This document shows positions 34,404-42,617 of a stretch of 64,000 nt of DNA, piece after piece. Position 1 is the first letter of the stretch; the number at the start of each line of letters is the position of its first letter. A model generated the notes under the pieces. It made no database searches, was not told the origin of the DNA, and saw only the letters and a list, made by a program, of their open reading frames with translations. The position numbers were made by a program, and so were the translations under genes. This DNA is from Alkalibacterium sp. AK22 (GTDB lineage: Bacteria; Bacillota; Bacilli; Lactobacillales; Carnobacteriaceae_A), in NCBI RefSeq assembly GCF_000585255.1, contig NZ_JANL01000015.1, forward strand, positions 96,246 through 160,245, read 5' to 3'.

Positions 34404-35258
34404 ATGCCAATCAATCATCAATTATTCAAGGGAATTCTTTTTCTGACGGGTATCCTCATGATTTTGGGTTATGTGCTTTCCTTGCACAGCAGACTGGATG
34501 AACCGGTTTTTTTGGAGCATGTGTATGACTTGAATCTTGTCAGCAGCCCTCAGGGTGAAGACCGATTGGAAATGGACGTGCTGTACATTACTAACGTGGA
34601 AGACAGGCGAACCGTCAAAGAAGTGTCGCTGCCTGGGTATCCTGAAATTTACATACAAGCTTTACAACCAGAAGATGGGTATGAAAATTCTTCAGGCCAG
34701 TATTATGGCCGCTATGTTGTTCGGCGGATCAGGATGGAACTCCCGCCCTTTGAGGAGCTGGGTCAGCTTTCAGGTGAGCAGATCTCGGAACTGGATATTC
34801 ATCTGAGTGACGACAGCGTCATGAGGGCCGACATCGGCCTGCTTAGCTTCTATGAACAGGTAAATGACCAGCAACCTCTGAGGTATTACGGGGGATTTTA
34901 CATCAGTCGGGAAGCGGACTCCCATTATCGGGCTGAAGAAAGCCTCACCCTGGGAGAACTGACTTTCAGCGGCCCCAAAGCAGTAGAGGAGCAGGTCGGG
35001 GTATCTGTTGAAGAACGGCCCGCAGCTGAAGCAAGAGGTCTGACCTTGGGAGAGGGCGACATTTTTTCTACTAAAAAAAAGCTTGAGGAGCCGTCAGAGA
35101 TTCTGGATGCGTACCGTCAGCTAAGGATTTCACCTGAATTAATGCTTGAAACAGCAGAGGGTGAGCAAGTCTTTCGGCTTTACGGCATCGATCATGCGCC
35201 TTCGAACTTTACCTTTTTCGGTTTGTACCGCTACATCAGGGAAAGAAAGGAAGGATAA
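34404..35258 (+). CDS. Membrane-anchored extracytoplasmic protein of unknown function
   Basis: A 284-residue protein with one N-terminal hydrophobic helix (residues about 8-26) and no lipobox, so the acidic remainder should lie outside the cell as a signal-anchored domain. The body is rich in Glu, Tyr and beta-type segments (YYGRYVVRRIRMELPPF; YGGFYISREADSHY). I recognise no family. RBS AAAGGAG. The next gene starts 2 bases after the stop and encodes a four-helix membrane protein, so the two probably act together. Confidence 0.7.
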   Translation: MPINHQLFKGILFLTGILMILGYVLSLHSRLDEPVFLEHVYDLNLVSSPQGEDRLEMDVLYITNVEDRRTVKEVSLPGYPEIYIQALQPEDGYENSSGQYYGRYVVRRIRMELPPFEELGQLSGEQISELDIHLSDDSVMRADIGLLSFYEQVNDQQPLRYYGGFYISREADSHYRAEESLTLGELTFSGPKAVEEQVGVSVEERPAAEARGLTLGEGDIFSTKKKLEEPSEILDAYRQLRISPELMLETAEGEQVFRLYGIDHAPSNFTFFGLYRYIRERKEG

Positions 35259-35260
35259 CG

Positions 35261-35857
35261 ATGAAAAAAGGCTTTAAACATATCATCTGGGGGTTTGTGC
35301 TGGTCCATGTCACCATTACCCTCGGCGGTTTAACGATTCTCCCGGCTTTTGTCGGCTGGCTGATTGTCAGGCAGGGCTTCAGTGAAATGGATTATACCTT
35401 CCCAGAAAGCAGCCAGACCGTCATCAAAAAAGTGCTCGATGTACTGATTGTCCTGTCGCTCGCTGAGAGCCTCTGGAATCTACTGGCCAGTCAGCCACTC
35501 GACACGTATTTGCCGCTGATGTATTATCCGGTTTTGTATCTGATTCTGGAGCTAGTTGTTTTTCATAAACTTCTGGAAGCCGTAGCCCGCCTGCTGGCTC
35601 AACGTAACCGCCCGGAAAAGTATGAAGTCTACCGGAAAAAAGACAAAGCTTATCTGATCCTGATGGGCAGCGCTACCGTCTTCATGACGGCCGCCCTGAC
35701 CGTCTTTTCACCAGCCTTCGTCTCAGTTAGTCTCCTGATTGCTCTGTCAGGACGGATCTACCTCCTGTTTGTACTCGCTGCTTTAAAAAATACCGATCTC
35801 GAGATGGATCTGAATCCAGTGGAGCCTGCGAAATATCAAGGGAGTAATCAGACTTAG
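35261..35857 (+). CDS. Four-to-five-helix membrane protein of unknown function
   Basis: A 198-residue integral membrane protein. Helices lie at about residues 8-35, 58-75, 85-110, 135-150 and 155-175. The N-terminal pattern, GFVLVHVTITLGGLTILPAFVGWLIVRQG, resembles uncharacterised membrane proteins of Bacillus and Paenibacillus that begin with a similar ILPxFIGY motif. It starts 2 bases after the anchored extracytoplasmic protein, with GAAAGGAAGGATAACG as RBS. No catalytic motif was seen. Confidence 0.75.
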   Translation: MKKGFKHIIWGFVLVHVTITLGGLTILPAFVGWLIVRQGFSEMDYTFPESSQTVIKKVLDVLIVLSLAESLWNLLASQPLDTYLPLMYYPVLYLILELVVFHKLLEAVARLLAQRNRPEKYEVYRKKDKAYLILMGSATVFMTAALTVFSPAFVSVSLLIALSGRIYLLFVLAALKNTDLEMDLNPVEPAKYQGSNQT

Positions 35858-36024
35858 ACTAGTGGGGGCGGGCCTCTATACACAGGCAGAAGATGTAAGG
35901 TGAGGGGCGCTATTCAACAAAGCAACAACCTTACGACCTGCTTAGAATCGGTATAGACGAAACAGGCTTTTTTGCTGCAAACCGGTAAAATAAAGTCTGG
36001 AAAAGCTGCGTTGAACAGATTAAA

Positions 36025-36070
36025 GACCACCGAAACAAGGACGCTGTTCTCTTGTTTCGGTGGTTTTTAT
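36025..36070 (+). terminator. Intrinsic terminator ending the 34.4-35.9 kb operon
   Basis: CCACCGAAACAAG (36027-36039) and CTTGTTTCGGTGG (36051-36063) form a perfect 13-bp stem followed by TTTTTATT. Confidence 0.92.
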
Positions 36071-36127
36071 TGTTTAAAGGGTTAAATCACTTTCTTCCAT
36101 ACCGTTGCTGTGTAGCTCTTGTACAAG

Positions 36128-36198
36128 TTTACAAAGAAGAAAGACGCTTGCATGACAGTTTTACAGGAACTTTACAGACAGATTACTATAAATACATA
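36128..36198 (+). promoter_or_regulatory. PhoP-box-like direct repeats and promoter of the phosphonate-type ABC operon
   Basis: TTTACA occurs at 36160 and 36171, and ATTACT at 36182, all with an 11-base period as in Gram-positive PhoP boxes (TTWACA-N5 repeats); another TTTACA lies at 36128. TTTACA (36171) could also act as -35 with TACATA (36193-36198) as -10. The motif suggests induction by phosphate starvation. Confidence 0.5.
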
Positions 36199-36250
36199 TA
36201 GGGATGTTAGGTTGTTTATGTAAGAAAAATAAGTGTTGGGGGTATTACAA

Positions 36251-37165
36251 GTGAAAAAGAAACAAAGCATTGGGTTAGTCAGCCTATTGATGGCATTTGT
36301 ATTGGTCATAGTAGGCTGTGGAAATGAAGGGGCTAGAGAGGCTGAGACTGAAGCTGAAGCTACTGAAACAGAACTAAAAGAAGATTGGCCGACCACATTA
36401 CGATTTGCTGATACTGGGCTGGAGGGCATGGAAGAACTGCAGCGCGCATTTGGACCCTTTCAGGAAAAACTTGAAGAGGTACTGGAAGTGGATGTGGAAT
36501 TTTTCCCTGTATCGGACCGGACGATTGCAACGAACGCCCTGGAGTTTGACCAAGTAGATATCGTTCTGGCCGGACCGTCGGAATACGCGCAGATAAAAAG
36601 TGCGATTCCGGGAGTAGAACCGATTGTCGCCATTGAAAGAGATGAGTACAATGCGGTAATTATCGTACATGAAGACAGCGAATACGAAACATTAGATGAT
36701 ATTAAAGGCAGCCAAATAGCTATGAAGGATGCAGGATCCACGAGTGGACACATTGGGCCAAGCGCAATGTTGGTTGAAGCAGGCTTTGATTTAGACAATG
36801 ATGTAGAAATTTTACTTTTGGACGCAGCTAGAATCGAAGCATTTACGAACCATGAAGTAGATGTTCTAGCTACTGGAATCAAGGATTATCACAGCATGGT
36901 AGAAGAAGATGGAGAAGGGAAGTATAGAATTCTTGAAGAAGGCCCCCCTCTTCCAGCAGACCCGTTTGTTGTGAGTCCTAATTTACCGGAAGATTTTGTA
37001 GTAGAGATGCAGCAGAGGCTACTTGACAATAAAGATGAAATAATTGAAAGTATCCTCTCCAGTGGAGAAAGAGATAAGTATATGTCTGCCAGAATCATTG
37101 AAATTCTGGATTCTGACTATGATTTAATGAGAGAGACATACAGTGTACTAGGAATCGATTTATAA
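36251..37165 (+). CDS. phnD: Phosphonate/phosphite-type ABC transporter substrate-binding lipoprotein (PhnD-like)
   Basis: A 304-residue exported lipoprotein. The signal peptide ends in lipobox IVGC, followed by an acidic linker and a PhnD-type type-2 periplasmic-binding fold: LRFADTGLEGMEELQRAFGPF, DIVLAGPSEYAQI, KDAGSTSGHIGPSAMLVEAG and the VDVLATGIKDY region. Start GTG 36251 is set by GGGGG 8 bases upstream. Ligand could be phosphonate, phosphite or phosphate; no C-P lyase or phosphite dehydrogenase genes adjoin. The upstream PhoP-like box supports a phosphorus role. Confidence 0.88.
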   Translation: MKKKQSIGLVSLLMAFVLVIVGCGNEGAREAETEAEATETELKEDWPTTLRFADTGLEGMEELQRAFGPFQEKLEEVLEVDVEFFPVSDRTIATNALEFDQVDIVLAGPSEYAQIKSAIPGVEPIVAIERDEYNAVIIVHEDSEYETLDDIKGSQIAMKDAGSTSGHIGPSAMLVEAGFDLDNDVEILLLDAARIEAFTNHEVDVLATGIKDYHSMVEEDGEGKYRILEEGPPLPADPFVVSPNLPEDFVVEMQQRLLDNKDEIIESILSSGERDKYMSARIIEILDSDYDLMRETYSVLGIDL

Positions 37166-37182
37166 TCTTTGGAGGTCTAAAA

Positions 37183-37968
37183 GTGAATTCTGTTGCAGTA
37201 AAAGATTTAGGAAAAACATATTCTGATGGAACGCAGGCACTAAAAACCGTTGACTTTGAAGTGAAGTCCGGTGAAGGGGTAGTGCTGCTGGGGCACAACG
37301 GCTCGGGAAAATCTACTTTATTCAAGTGCATTACTGGCTTTGAACAGCCAAGCGCGGGGAGTATTCATGTTAATGGGCAGCTGATTGATATCAGCGATAA
37401 ACCGTCTCTAAAGGAAACAAGAAAAGATATTGGCATGGTATTTCAGCATTTTAACCTGATTGAAAACGTCAGTGTCTTTCAGAATGTTTTGTTTGGGGCA
37501 TTAGGCCGGGTCGGGTTCTTTGCAAAGACACTGGCTCCGTTTGCTTCAGACGCTTTGAGAAAACAAGCAATGGAATGCCTGGATAGAGTGGGTCTAAGTC
37601 ACTTGGCCAAACAAAGAGCGGACAAAATCTCAGGTGGACAAAAGCAGAGAGTAGCTATTGCCCGTATGCTGATGCAGGAACCGAAAGTAGTGCTTGCCGA
37701 TGAGCCCATAGCGAGTCTGGATCCTAAAGCTGGCCTGGAAGTCATGGATCTCCTTTGGGAAATAGTCCGGGAAAGAAATTTGACCGTCATTTGTGTCCTG
37801 CATCAAATGGACGTGGCTCTAAAATATGGTGAACGGATTATTGGGCTGAAAAATGGGGATGTAGTCATAGACCAGAAAAACAGTCAGTTAGCTGCCTGTG
37901 ATTTGGACTGGCTTTATGAGACAACAGCCGAAAAAGATGAAGGAGGCAGCGAAAATGGCGACCAATAA
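37183..37968 (+). CDS. phnC: Phosphonate-type ABC importer ATP-binding protein (PhnC-like)
   Basis: A 261-residue cytosolic ATPase. Walker A GHNGSGKST at residues 37-45, the Q-loop MVFQHFNLI, signature ISGGQKQRVA near 147 and Walker B VVLADEPIA near 168. It starts with GTG behind TTTGGAGG, 17 bases after phnD, and overlaps the permease by 14 bases. The order D-C-E with a single permease is one of the usual phosphonate/phosphite layouts; the permease would then form a homodimer. Confidence 0.92.
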   Translation: MNSVAVKDLGKTYSDGTQALKTVDFEVKSGEGVVLLGHNGSGKSTLFKCITGFEQPSAGSIHVNGQLIDISDKPSLKETRKDIGMVFQHFNLIENVSVFQNVLFGALGRVGFFAKTLAPFASDALRKQAMECLDRVGLSHLAKQRADKISGGQKQRVAIARMLMQEPKVVLADEPIASLDPKAGLEVMDLLWEIVRERNLTVICVLHQMDVALKYGERIIGLKNGDVVIDQKNSQLAACDLDWLYETTAEKDEGGSENGDQ

Positions 37969-38758
37969 TATGTATTTGAAGAACATGCCTAAGCGATTGA
38001 AGAAACCGTCTCTATTCTCAATAATAGGATGGATCATTTTCCTGGCACTCTTTGTTCAAGGTCTATACAGCACAAATATTACCCCAGACAGATTATGGAC
38101 CGGTCTGATCAATATGATGACTTTTCTGGCTAGAGCCTTTCCACCGGATGCTTCGCGCTTATCTTTTATCACTACAGCGATGTTCTCGACTTTCCAAATG
38201 GCACTGGTAGGGACAGCTTTCGGAACGCTTATCAGCCTGCCGGTAGCTTTACTGGCATCAGCAAATACCAGTCCGAGTCCGGTACTGGCAGGATTTGTGC
38301 GAAGTCTCGTTTCTGTGATTCGAACCATCCCTGATTTGATCTGGGCACTGATATTTGTCATATCTGTAGGGTTGGGTCCTCTGGCTGGGATTCTAACCAT
38401 TACTGTCGACAGTGTCGGGTTTTGTGCCCGGTTCTTTTCTGAACGGATTGAAGAACTGGACGCCGGACCGATTCAGGCGCTGGAAGCGACGGGTTCTTCA
38501 AAGGTGGGAGTGATCATAGGATCGATTATTCCAATGGGCTTTCCGTCCTTTGTGGCGACCAGTCTATATGCACTCGAAAAAGCTATTCGTTCAGCGGTCG
38601 TGCTTGGTCTTGTAGGAGCTGGGGGGATAGGTGTAGAACTGTCTACTGCCATGACGCTTAGACGATTCGATGAAGCACTGATGATCATGATTTTGATCCT
38701 CGTCTTTGTCATTGCTACAGAAAAAGTCTCAACCAGAATCAGAAAACAAGTCATATAA
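37955..38758 (+). CDS. phnE: Phosphonate-type ABC importer permease (PhnE-like)
   Basis: A 267-residue membrane protein with about six helices and the EAA-type coupling motif in QALEATGSSKVGVIIGSIIP (near residue 190). GFPSFVATSLYALEKAIRSA then GLVGAGGIG is diagnostic for PhnE. The frame begins 19 codons upstream, but ATG 37955 is preceded by AAGGAGG with 8-base spacing inside the end of phnC. Last gene of the operon; a long perfect inverted repeat follows. Confidence 0.9.
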   Translation: MATNNMYLKNMPKRLKKPSLFSIIGWIIFLALFVQGLYSTNITPDRLWTGLINMMTFLARAFPPDASRLSFITTAMFSTFQMALVGTAFGTLISLPVALLASANTSPSPVLAGFVRSLVSVIRTIPDLIWALIFVISVGLGPLAGILTITVDSVGFCARFFSERIEELDAGPIQALEATGSSKVGVIIGSIIPMGFPSFVATSLYALEKAIRSAVVLGLVGAGGIGVELSTAMTLRRFDEALMIMILILVFVIATEKVSTRIRKQVI

Positions 38759-38783
38759 AATAGAAGCGTTTTTTGAAAACAAT

Positions 38784-38857
38784 TACAATATATAGAAGCT
38801 GCCTTACTGTATGACTGTATGCAATCACACACAGTAAGGCAGCTTCTATATATTGTA
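38784..38857. repeat. Perfect 27-bp inverted repeat after the phnDCE-like operon
   Basis: Arms 38784-38810 and 38831-38857 are exact reverse complements around a 20-base loop. It lies between two convergent genes, but no T run follows either arm. It could be a bidirectional stop, a processing site or a small palindromic element. Confidence 0.85.
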
Positions 38858-38921
38858 CTGAATACAACGGGTATTCAGCACTAGAGAGTGACACAGTTCT
38901 CAAGTCTTTCTGCCTAACGGG

Positions 38922-39662
38922 TTATCGGGTCGTGATGACCGGCCCGTTTTTGGTGACGATGATTGTATGCTCATACTGGGCCACGAAGCTTTCTTCCGTG
39001 AGAAAAGTCCAGCCGTCTTCGCCTAAAAAGACTTCTTCTTCCTTGGTAGAGATAAAAGGTTCAAAGGCGATGACCATGCCATCTTTCATCTTGACGTCGT
39101 CCCACTTGGAATAATAGTTGAAAATATGATCCGGCTTCTCGTGGATTGAGCGGCCAATGCCGTGACCGGTCAGATTTTTGATGATGGTTAGGCCGTTTTG
39201 TTTAGCGGTCTCCTGGACAGCTTTCCCTAAAGCGCTAGTGTAGCCGCCCGGCTTGACGTGAGTTAAGCCGGCTTCAAAAGCTTCTTTGGCCACATCACAG
39301 ACCGTCTGCAGTACGGGGTGCCCCTTGCCTGTGACAAAGGAAATACCTGTATCCGCAAAGTAGCCGTCTTTGGACCCAGAAACATCGATATTTACCAAGT
39401 CACCTTCCTGAATTACATAGTCGTCAGGGATGCCGTGAGCCACAGCGCCGTTAACACTGATGCAAGTGAAGCCGGGAAAGTCATAAATACTTTTCGGTGC
39501 AGACTCGGCTCCTTCTTCTTCAAAAAGTCTACCTGCCAAGTCATCCAGTTCTTTGGTCGTTATGCCGGCTTGCGTCCGGCTGACAAGTTCGTCACGGATC
39601 TTGCCGCAGATCCGTCCGATTTCTTTTAGTTTTTCAAAATCTTCTGCTGTTTTCGCTATCAT
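38922..39662 (-). CDS. map: Methionine aminopeptidase type I
   Basis: A 246-residue cytosolic enzyme that removes initiator methionine. The five metal ligands are recognisable in NIDVSG (first Asp near residue 92), DGYFADTG (second Asp near 103), TGHGIGRSIHE (His near 166), FEPFIS (Glu near 199) and QYEHTII (Glu near 229). GCG AGGATC provides the RBS. It stands alone rather than in the ribosomal-protein/adk operon, so it may be a second paralogue in this genome. Length is typical of type Ia enzymes. Confidence 0.93.
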   Translation of the reverse strand: MIAKTAEDFEKLKEIGRICGKIRDELVSRTQAGITTKELDDLAGRLFEEEGAESAPKSIYDFPGFTCISVNGAVAHGIPDDYVIQEGDLVNIDVSGSKDGYFADTGISFVTGKGHPVLQTVCDVAKEAFEAGLTHVKPGGYTSALGKAVQETAKQNGLTIIKNLTGHGIGRSIHEKPDHIFNYYSKWDDVKMKDGMVIAFEPFISTKEEEVFLGEDGWTFLTEESFVAQYEHTIIVTKNGPVITTR

Positions 39663-39952
39663 GACTGATCCTCGCTTCTGTTTTCATAGATTCGATTCCG
39701 TTCTTCATTCTAGCATAGATACAGTGTCTACCGCCAAAGGATTTGTGTCAGGAAAAACGGTTCACGCCAGCAGGCGGTTTGAATATTATTCAAGCTGTTT
39801 TCAGGTAGACTGTCTGTGTCAGCAGGCAAAACTGCGGAAGATAGAAAGCCTCTTTCCAGGGGTTCAGGGGACCTGGCAGCAGAAAGTAGAGTATAATAAA
39901 AGGAAAGCAAACACACAGCAGGTTGCTGTCTAAGAGAGGAAATGAGTAGCAG

Positions 39953-40576
39953 ATGAGATGGTTTATTGCGATAGAACTGGAAGAAGCGGTCAGACAGTCC
40001 GCTGAAAAGGTACAGGATCAAATTAGAACAGCTTCCGCAGAAGGCCGCTTTACTGAGCCGTCAAACTTTCATCTGACGGTCCGCTTTATCGGAAACGGAG
40101 ATGAAGCCCTGAAAAACAGGCTTAAAGAAGCAGTAGATCAGGCCGCTTATAACAGCCGACCTTTTAACCTGAATTTGTCTGGACCAGGTCAGTTTATTAA
40201 AGGAAGCAAGGCCATCGTCTGGCTTGGAGTAGACGGTGAAATGAGCGCTTTAAACGCCTTGTACAAAGAACTGGAGCAGGCGTTGGCTCACAGAGGAATT
40301 CAGGCGGAAGAACGGCCTTACCGGCCGCACATCACTTTGGGGAAAAAGGTTCGGCTTAAAGAAAACCAGAGTTTAGACGAGTTGCCTATAGTAGTCGAGG
40401 AGGCAAAGATTGCGGTGAGATCTCTGTCTTTGATGGAAAGTCTGCGTGTAAACGGCAAGCTGGTCTACCGTCCGCTTTACCGGCAAGTACTGTCAGATGA
40501 GGAAGCAGAACACGGTAGGGAAAGAGAGACAAAGAGTATCTGGTCGAGAACCTCACAGAATGAGGGCAGGATCTGA
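39953..40576 (+). CDS. thpR: RNA 2',3'-cyclic phosphodiesterase (2H family)
   Basis: A 207-residue 2H phosphoesterase (formerly LigT) that opens 2',3'-cyclic phosphate ends of RNA. The two HxTx motifs are HLTV (near residue 41) and HITL (near residue 124), with FIAIEL at the N-terminus and FIGN after the first motif. The C-terminal 25 residues are polar and may be a tail. RBS is weak (AGAGGA, 12-base spacing). TATAAT at 39892-39897 may be its -10. The GNAT gene follows 55 bases later, probably in the same transcript. Confidence 0.88.
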   Translation: MRWFIAIELEEAVRQSAEKVQDQIRTASAEGRFTEPSNFHLTVRFIGNGDEALKNRLKEAVDQAAYNSRPFNLNLSGPGQFIKGSKAIVWLGVDGEMSALNALYKELEQALAHRGIQAEERPYRPHITLGKKVRLKENQSLDELPIVVEEAKIAVRSLSLMESLRVNGKLVYRPLYRQVLSDEEAEHGRERETKSIWSRTSQNEGRI

Positions 40577-40631
40577 ACTGGAGAGAGGCAAGAGATGAAT
40601 AGGTTTATTTTAGAATAGAAGGAGGAGAGAC

Positions 40632-41261
40632 ATGAGTCAGCTAGAAATCGATCCCTTAAGGCCGCAAGATGTGGAAGAAGCCATGGCCTTGCTGGTTACG
40701 GCCTTCGAACAGGAAGGGATCACAAAAGAAGTTGTTGATGTCCGCAAAGCAGGTGTCAGATACAGGTATACGCTATTGTCCATTCTTAAGACCCGCATCT
40801 ACCTTGAAGCCGGTCAGCCGGTTTACATGGCCAGGCTGAACCAGGCGATTGTCGGGATCCTGATTATGAAAGGAAAGACTAGATTGCCGCTGCCCCGTCT
40901 GCTCAGAATTATTTTGCCCCAGGATTTCCGTGCTTTCCCGCTACTATTAAAAATTAACTGGAGCAAGGCCTTTAAGGTGGGGCGGATGATCAGCTCCTCC
41001 CAAGCGGTCCCTGAAGAGGCTATCCTGCTGGAAGCCATAGCAGTAAGGTCAGACCACCGGGGCATGGGAATGGCAAGCAAGCTGATGCAGCAGGCAGAAA
41101 CGGTGGCCAAAGATAGGAAGGCTTCGGGCATCTACCTTTATACAGCTGATGAACCCAACAAGGAAATCTATGAGCATCTTGGCTACAAAGTGATGGAAAA
41201 GCGCCAAACAGACGGGTTGACAGTGTATCATATGTACCGTTTTGCAGAAGAAATTGCCTAA
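40632..41261 (+). CDS. GNAT-family N-acetyltransferase
   Basis: A 209-residue acetyl-CoA-dependent acyltransferase. The CoA-binding motif A is visible as LLEAIAVRSDHRGMGMASKLMQQ (near residue 135), and YLYTADEPNKEIYEHLGYKVMEK supplies the C-terminal strand and helix. The N-terminal RPQDVEEAMALL fits the fold. Substrate is unknown. RBS AGGAGGAG. It is followed by a 10-bp-stem terminator and a convergent small membrane gene. Confidence 0.87.
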   Translation: MSQLEIDPLRPQDVEEAMALLVTAFEQEGITKEVVDVRKAGVRYRYTLLSILKTRIYLEAGQPVYMARLNQAIVGILIMKGKTRLPLPRLLRIILPQDFRAFPLLLKINWSKAFKVGRMISSSQAVPEEAILLEAIAVRSDHRGMGMASKLMQQAETVAKDRKASGIYLYTADEPNKEIYEHLGYKVMEKRQTDGLTVYHMYRFAEEIA

Positions 41262-41284
41262 ACAGAAGCGTAAAGTTGAATAAT

Positions 41285-41324
41285 AAAATAGAGACCCTTT
41301 AAGTGTAAGAAGAATCTCTATTTT
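41285..41324. terminator. Bidirectional terminator between GNAT gene and small membrane gene
   Basis: AAAATAGAGA and TCTCTATTTT with a 20-base loop that carries further weak pairing. Confidence 0.7.
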
Positions 41325-41328
41325 ACGG

Positions 41329-41565
41329 CTATTCTTTTTTCCAGGAGGTGTATACAATAGCTGCACCAGCTGCACATAAACCGGCGGCCAAAAAGCTGGG
41401 AAGGAGTCCCACCTCTCTATAAGCTGTACCATATACACCATAGATCGAATTCCAGCCTATTCCGTCTGCCCCTATCAGTATCTGAGCATAAACGGTAGCG
41501 GCAATAAGTACGGCCCCATAGATAATAGAACCCATTAATAGCAGCGTCAAACCTACTTGCTTCAA
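41329..41565 (-). CDS. Small two-to-three-helix membrane protein of unknown function
   Basis: A 78-residue hydrophobic protein with helices at about residues 4-27 and 52-70 and a basic end (SWKKE). I place the start at TTG 41565, preceded by AGGGGGTGAACATT; an ATG at 41604 has no RBS. No family recognised. Codon use and the strong RBS support translation. It lies in a cluster of two small minus-strand membrane genes without other partners. Confidence 0.6.
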   Translation of the reverse strand: MKQVGLTLLLMGSIIYGAVLIAATVYAQILIGADGIGWNSIYGVYGTAYREVGLLPSFLAAGLCAAGAAIVYTSWKKE

Positions 41566-41700
41566 AATGTTCACCCCCTGACTGAATAATTCTAGATTAA
41601 ACATAACGTAAGATTAACATCGGGCACCTGGAGAGAAAGGTTAGTGGGTTATAACGATATACGCCAAACACTGTTCAGACTAGTCCCCAAAAAAGAAAAC

Positions 41701-41907
41701 TTATGAATTGTAACCTAACATGAAGGTCCAGTAAAGCAAATAGATAGAGAAAGGGATGATTACGGAGCTCAAGAGTGTAACTAAAAGAGCCGGCCATTTA
41801 TGTTGTCGGCGTATCTTTATCCCTGTAAGCAGCATTAAAATACCACTAATCAAGAAAAAGCCTTCGAAAAGCAAAAAGGGCCAAGTGTATTCCAGTAAAT
41901 CCAGCAT
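41701..41907 (-). CDS. Small two-helix membrane protein of unknown function
   Basis: A 68-residue protein with two transmembrane helices (about residues 9-28 and 38-60) separated by a basic loop, GIKIRRQHKWP. The ATG at 41907 follows AAGGAG with 7-base spacing; the longer frame to 41982 has no RBS. I recognise no family. A role in the envelope can be inferred only from hydrophobicity. Confidence 0.6.
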   Translation of the reverse strand: MLDLLEYTWPFLLFEGFFLISGILMLLTGIKIRRQHKWPALLVTLLSSVIIPFSIYLLYWTFMLGYNS

Positions 41908-42149
41908 AAAGCATCTCCTTATCAGTTGAGTGTCCCCACTGCAGTGTGTCAGGGGACTAGTACAGAAAAGGCAACGCAGCACAAGCAGGTCCTAGGCAAG
42001 CTGTCTCCTTTTATGTAAAGAAAGTATAGCACAACGGGCGGCGGCGCAGTATATTTTTATCTAACCATTAAAAACAGCTTGTCTAAACATACAGCTCCCT
42101 CGACCTTCAAAAAATGCGTAAAAAGGCAGTAAAGTCTCGTCCAGCTTTT

Positions 42150-42245
42150 TTGGTAACCCGCTTGTTTTGATGATGCAGATGACGTTGTCTCAACTACGCG
42201 GGTGAAACAACGTCATCCTGGATGAGCGGAGGCGAGAGTTACTAT
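42150..42245. other. Unexplained sequence with nested and alternative inverted repeats
   Basis: GATGACGTTGT (about 42178) and ACAACGTCATC (about 42211) form an 11-bp perfect stem. ACCCGC...GCGGGT and GTTT...AAAC pair across it, so two folds compete. No frame with an RBS is present. It could be a structured RNA in the 5' region of the AGCS gene, or a relic of a mobile element. Confidence 0.4.
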
Positions 42246-42346
42246 AAACGAATGGAAGTTCATTCGTCGTTTTACTTCTTATCTATGATTACAATAAATC
42301 TGTCACCAAATGCATACAGAGACTAGTTTCAGTGAAGCCTTCAATT

Positions 42347-42381
42347 TAACGGGTCTCTAAAGACGCTATAGAGCCCCGTTA
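42347..42381. repeat. Hairpin AACGGG-CTCTA / TAGAG-CCCGTT
   Basis: An imperfect stem of about 12 bp within the long intergenic region before the first AGCS gene. A few Ts follow; it may be a weak terminator. Confidence 0.4.
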
Positions 42382-42431
42382 ACATTTGGCAGTCTTTAAA
42401 AGGGGTCCCAACTCTCGCACAAAGTACACAA

Positions 42432-42461
42432 GCCAGACTTTTTTTTAAAAAAAGGTCTGGC
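42432..42461. terminator. Near-perfect palindrome with T8/A7 core, terminator-like on both strands
   Basis: GCCAGAC, T8, A7, G, then GTCTGGC. The T and A runs sit inside the palindrome rather than after it, so termination is uncertain; the structure is certain. Confidence 0.4.
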
Positions 42462-42617
42462 CAGCTCATCTGCTTTGAGACACTGTTTATTTATGAATTT
42501 ATCCAGCTCTATTCACTATTTTCAAAAGCATGAAAAAGAGATATACAGGAGGCCAATAATTGTGTATATTACTCTTATGCACAAAATGAGAAAAGGATTA
42601 AAAAAGGGGAGGATATG

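Noticed and set aside
42008..42614. Glycine riboswitch before the first AGCS symporter
   Set aside because: Such genes are often under glycine riboswitches, but the GCGCCGAAGG-type core and tandem aptamer layout are absent.
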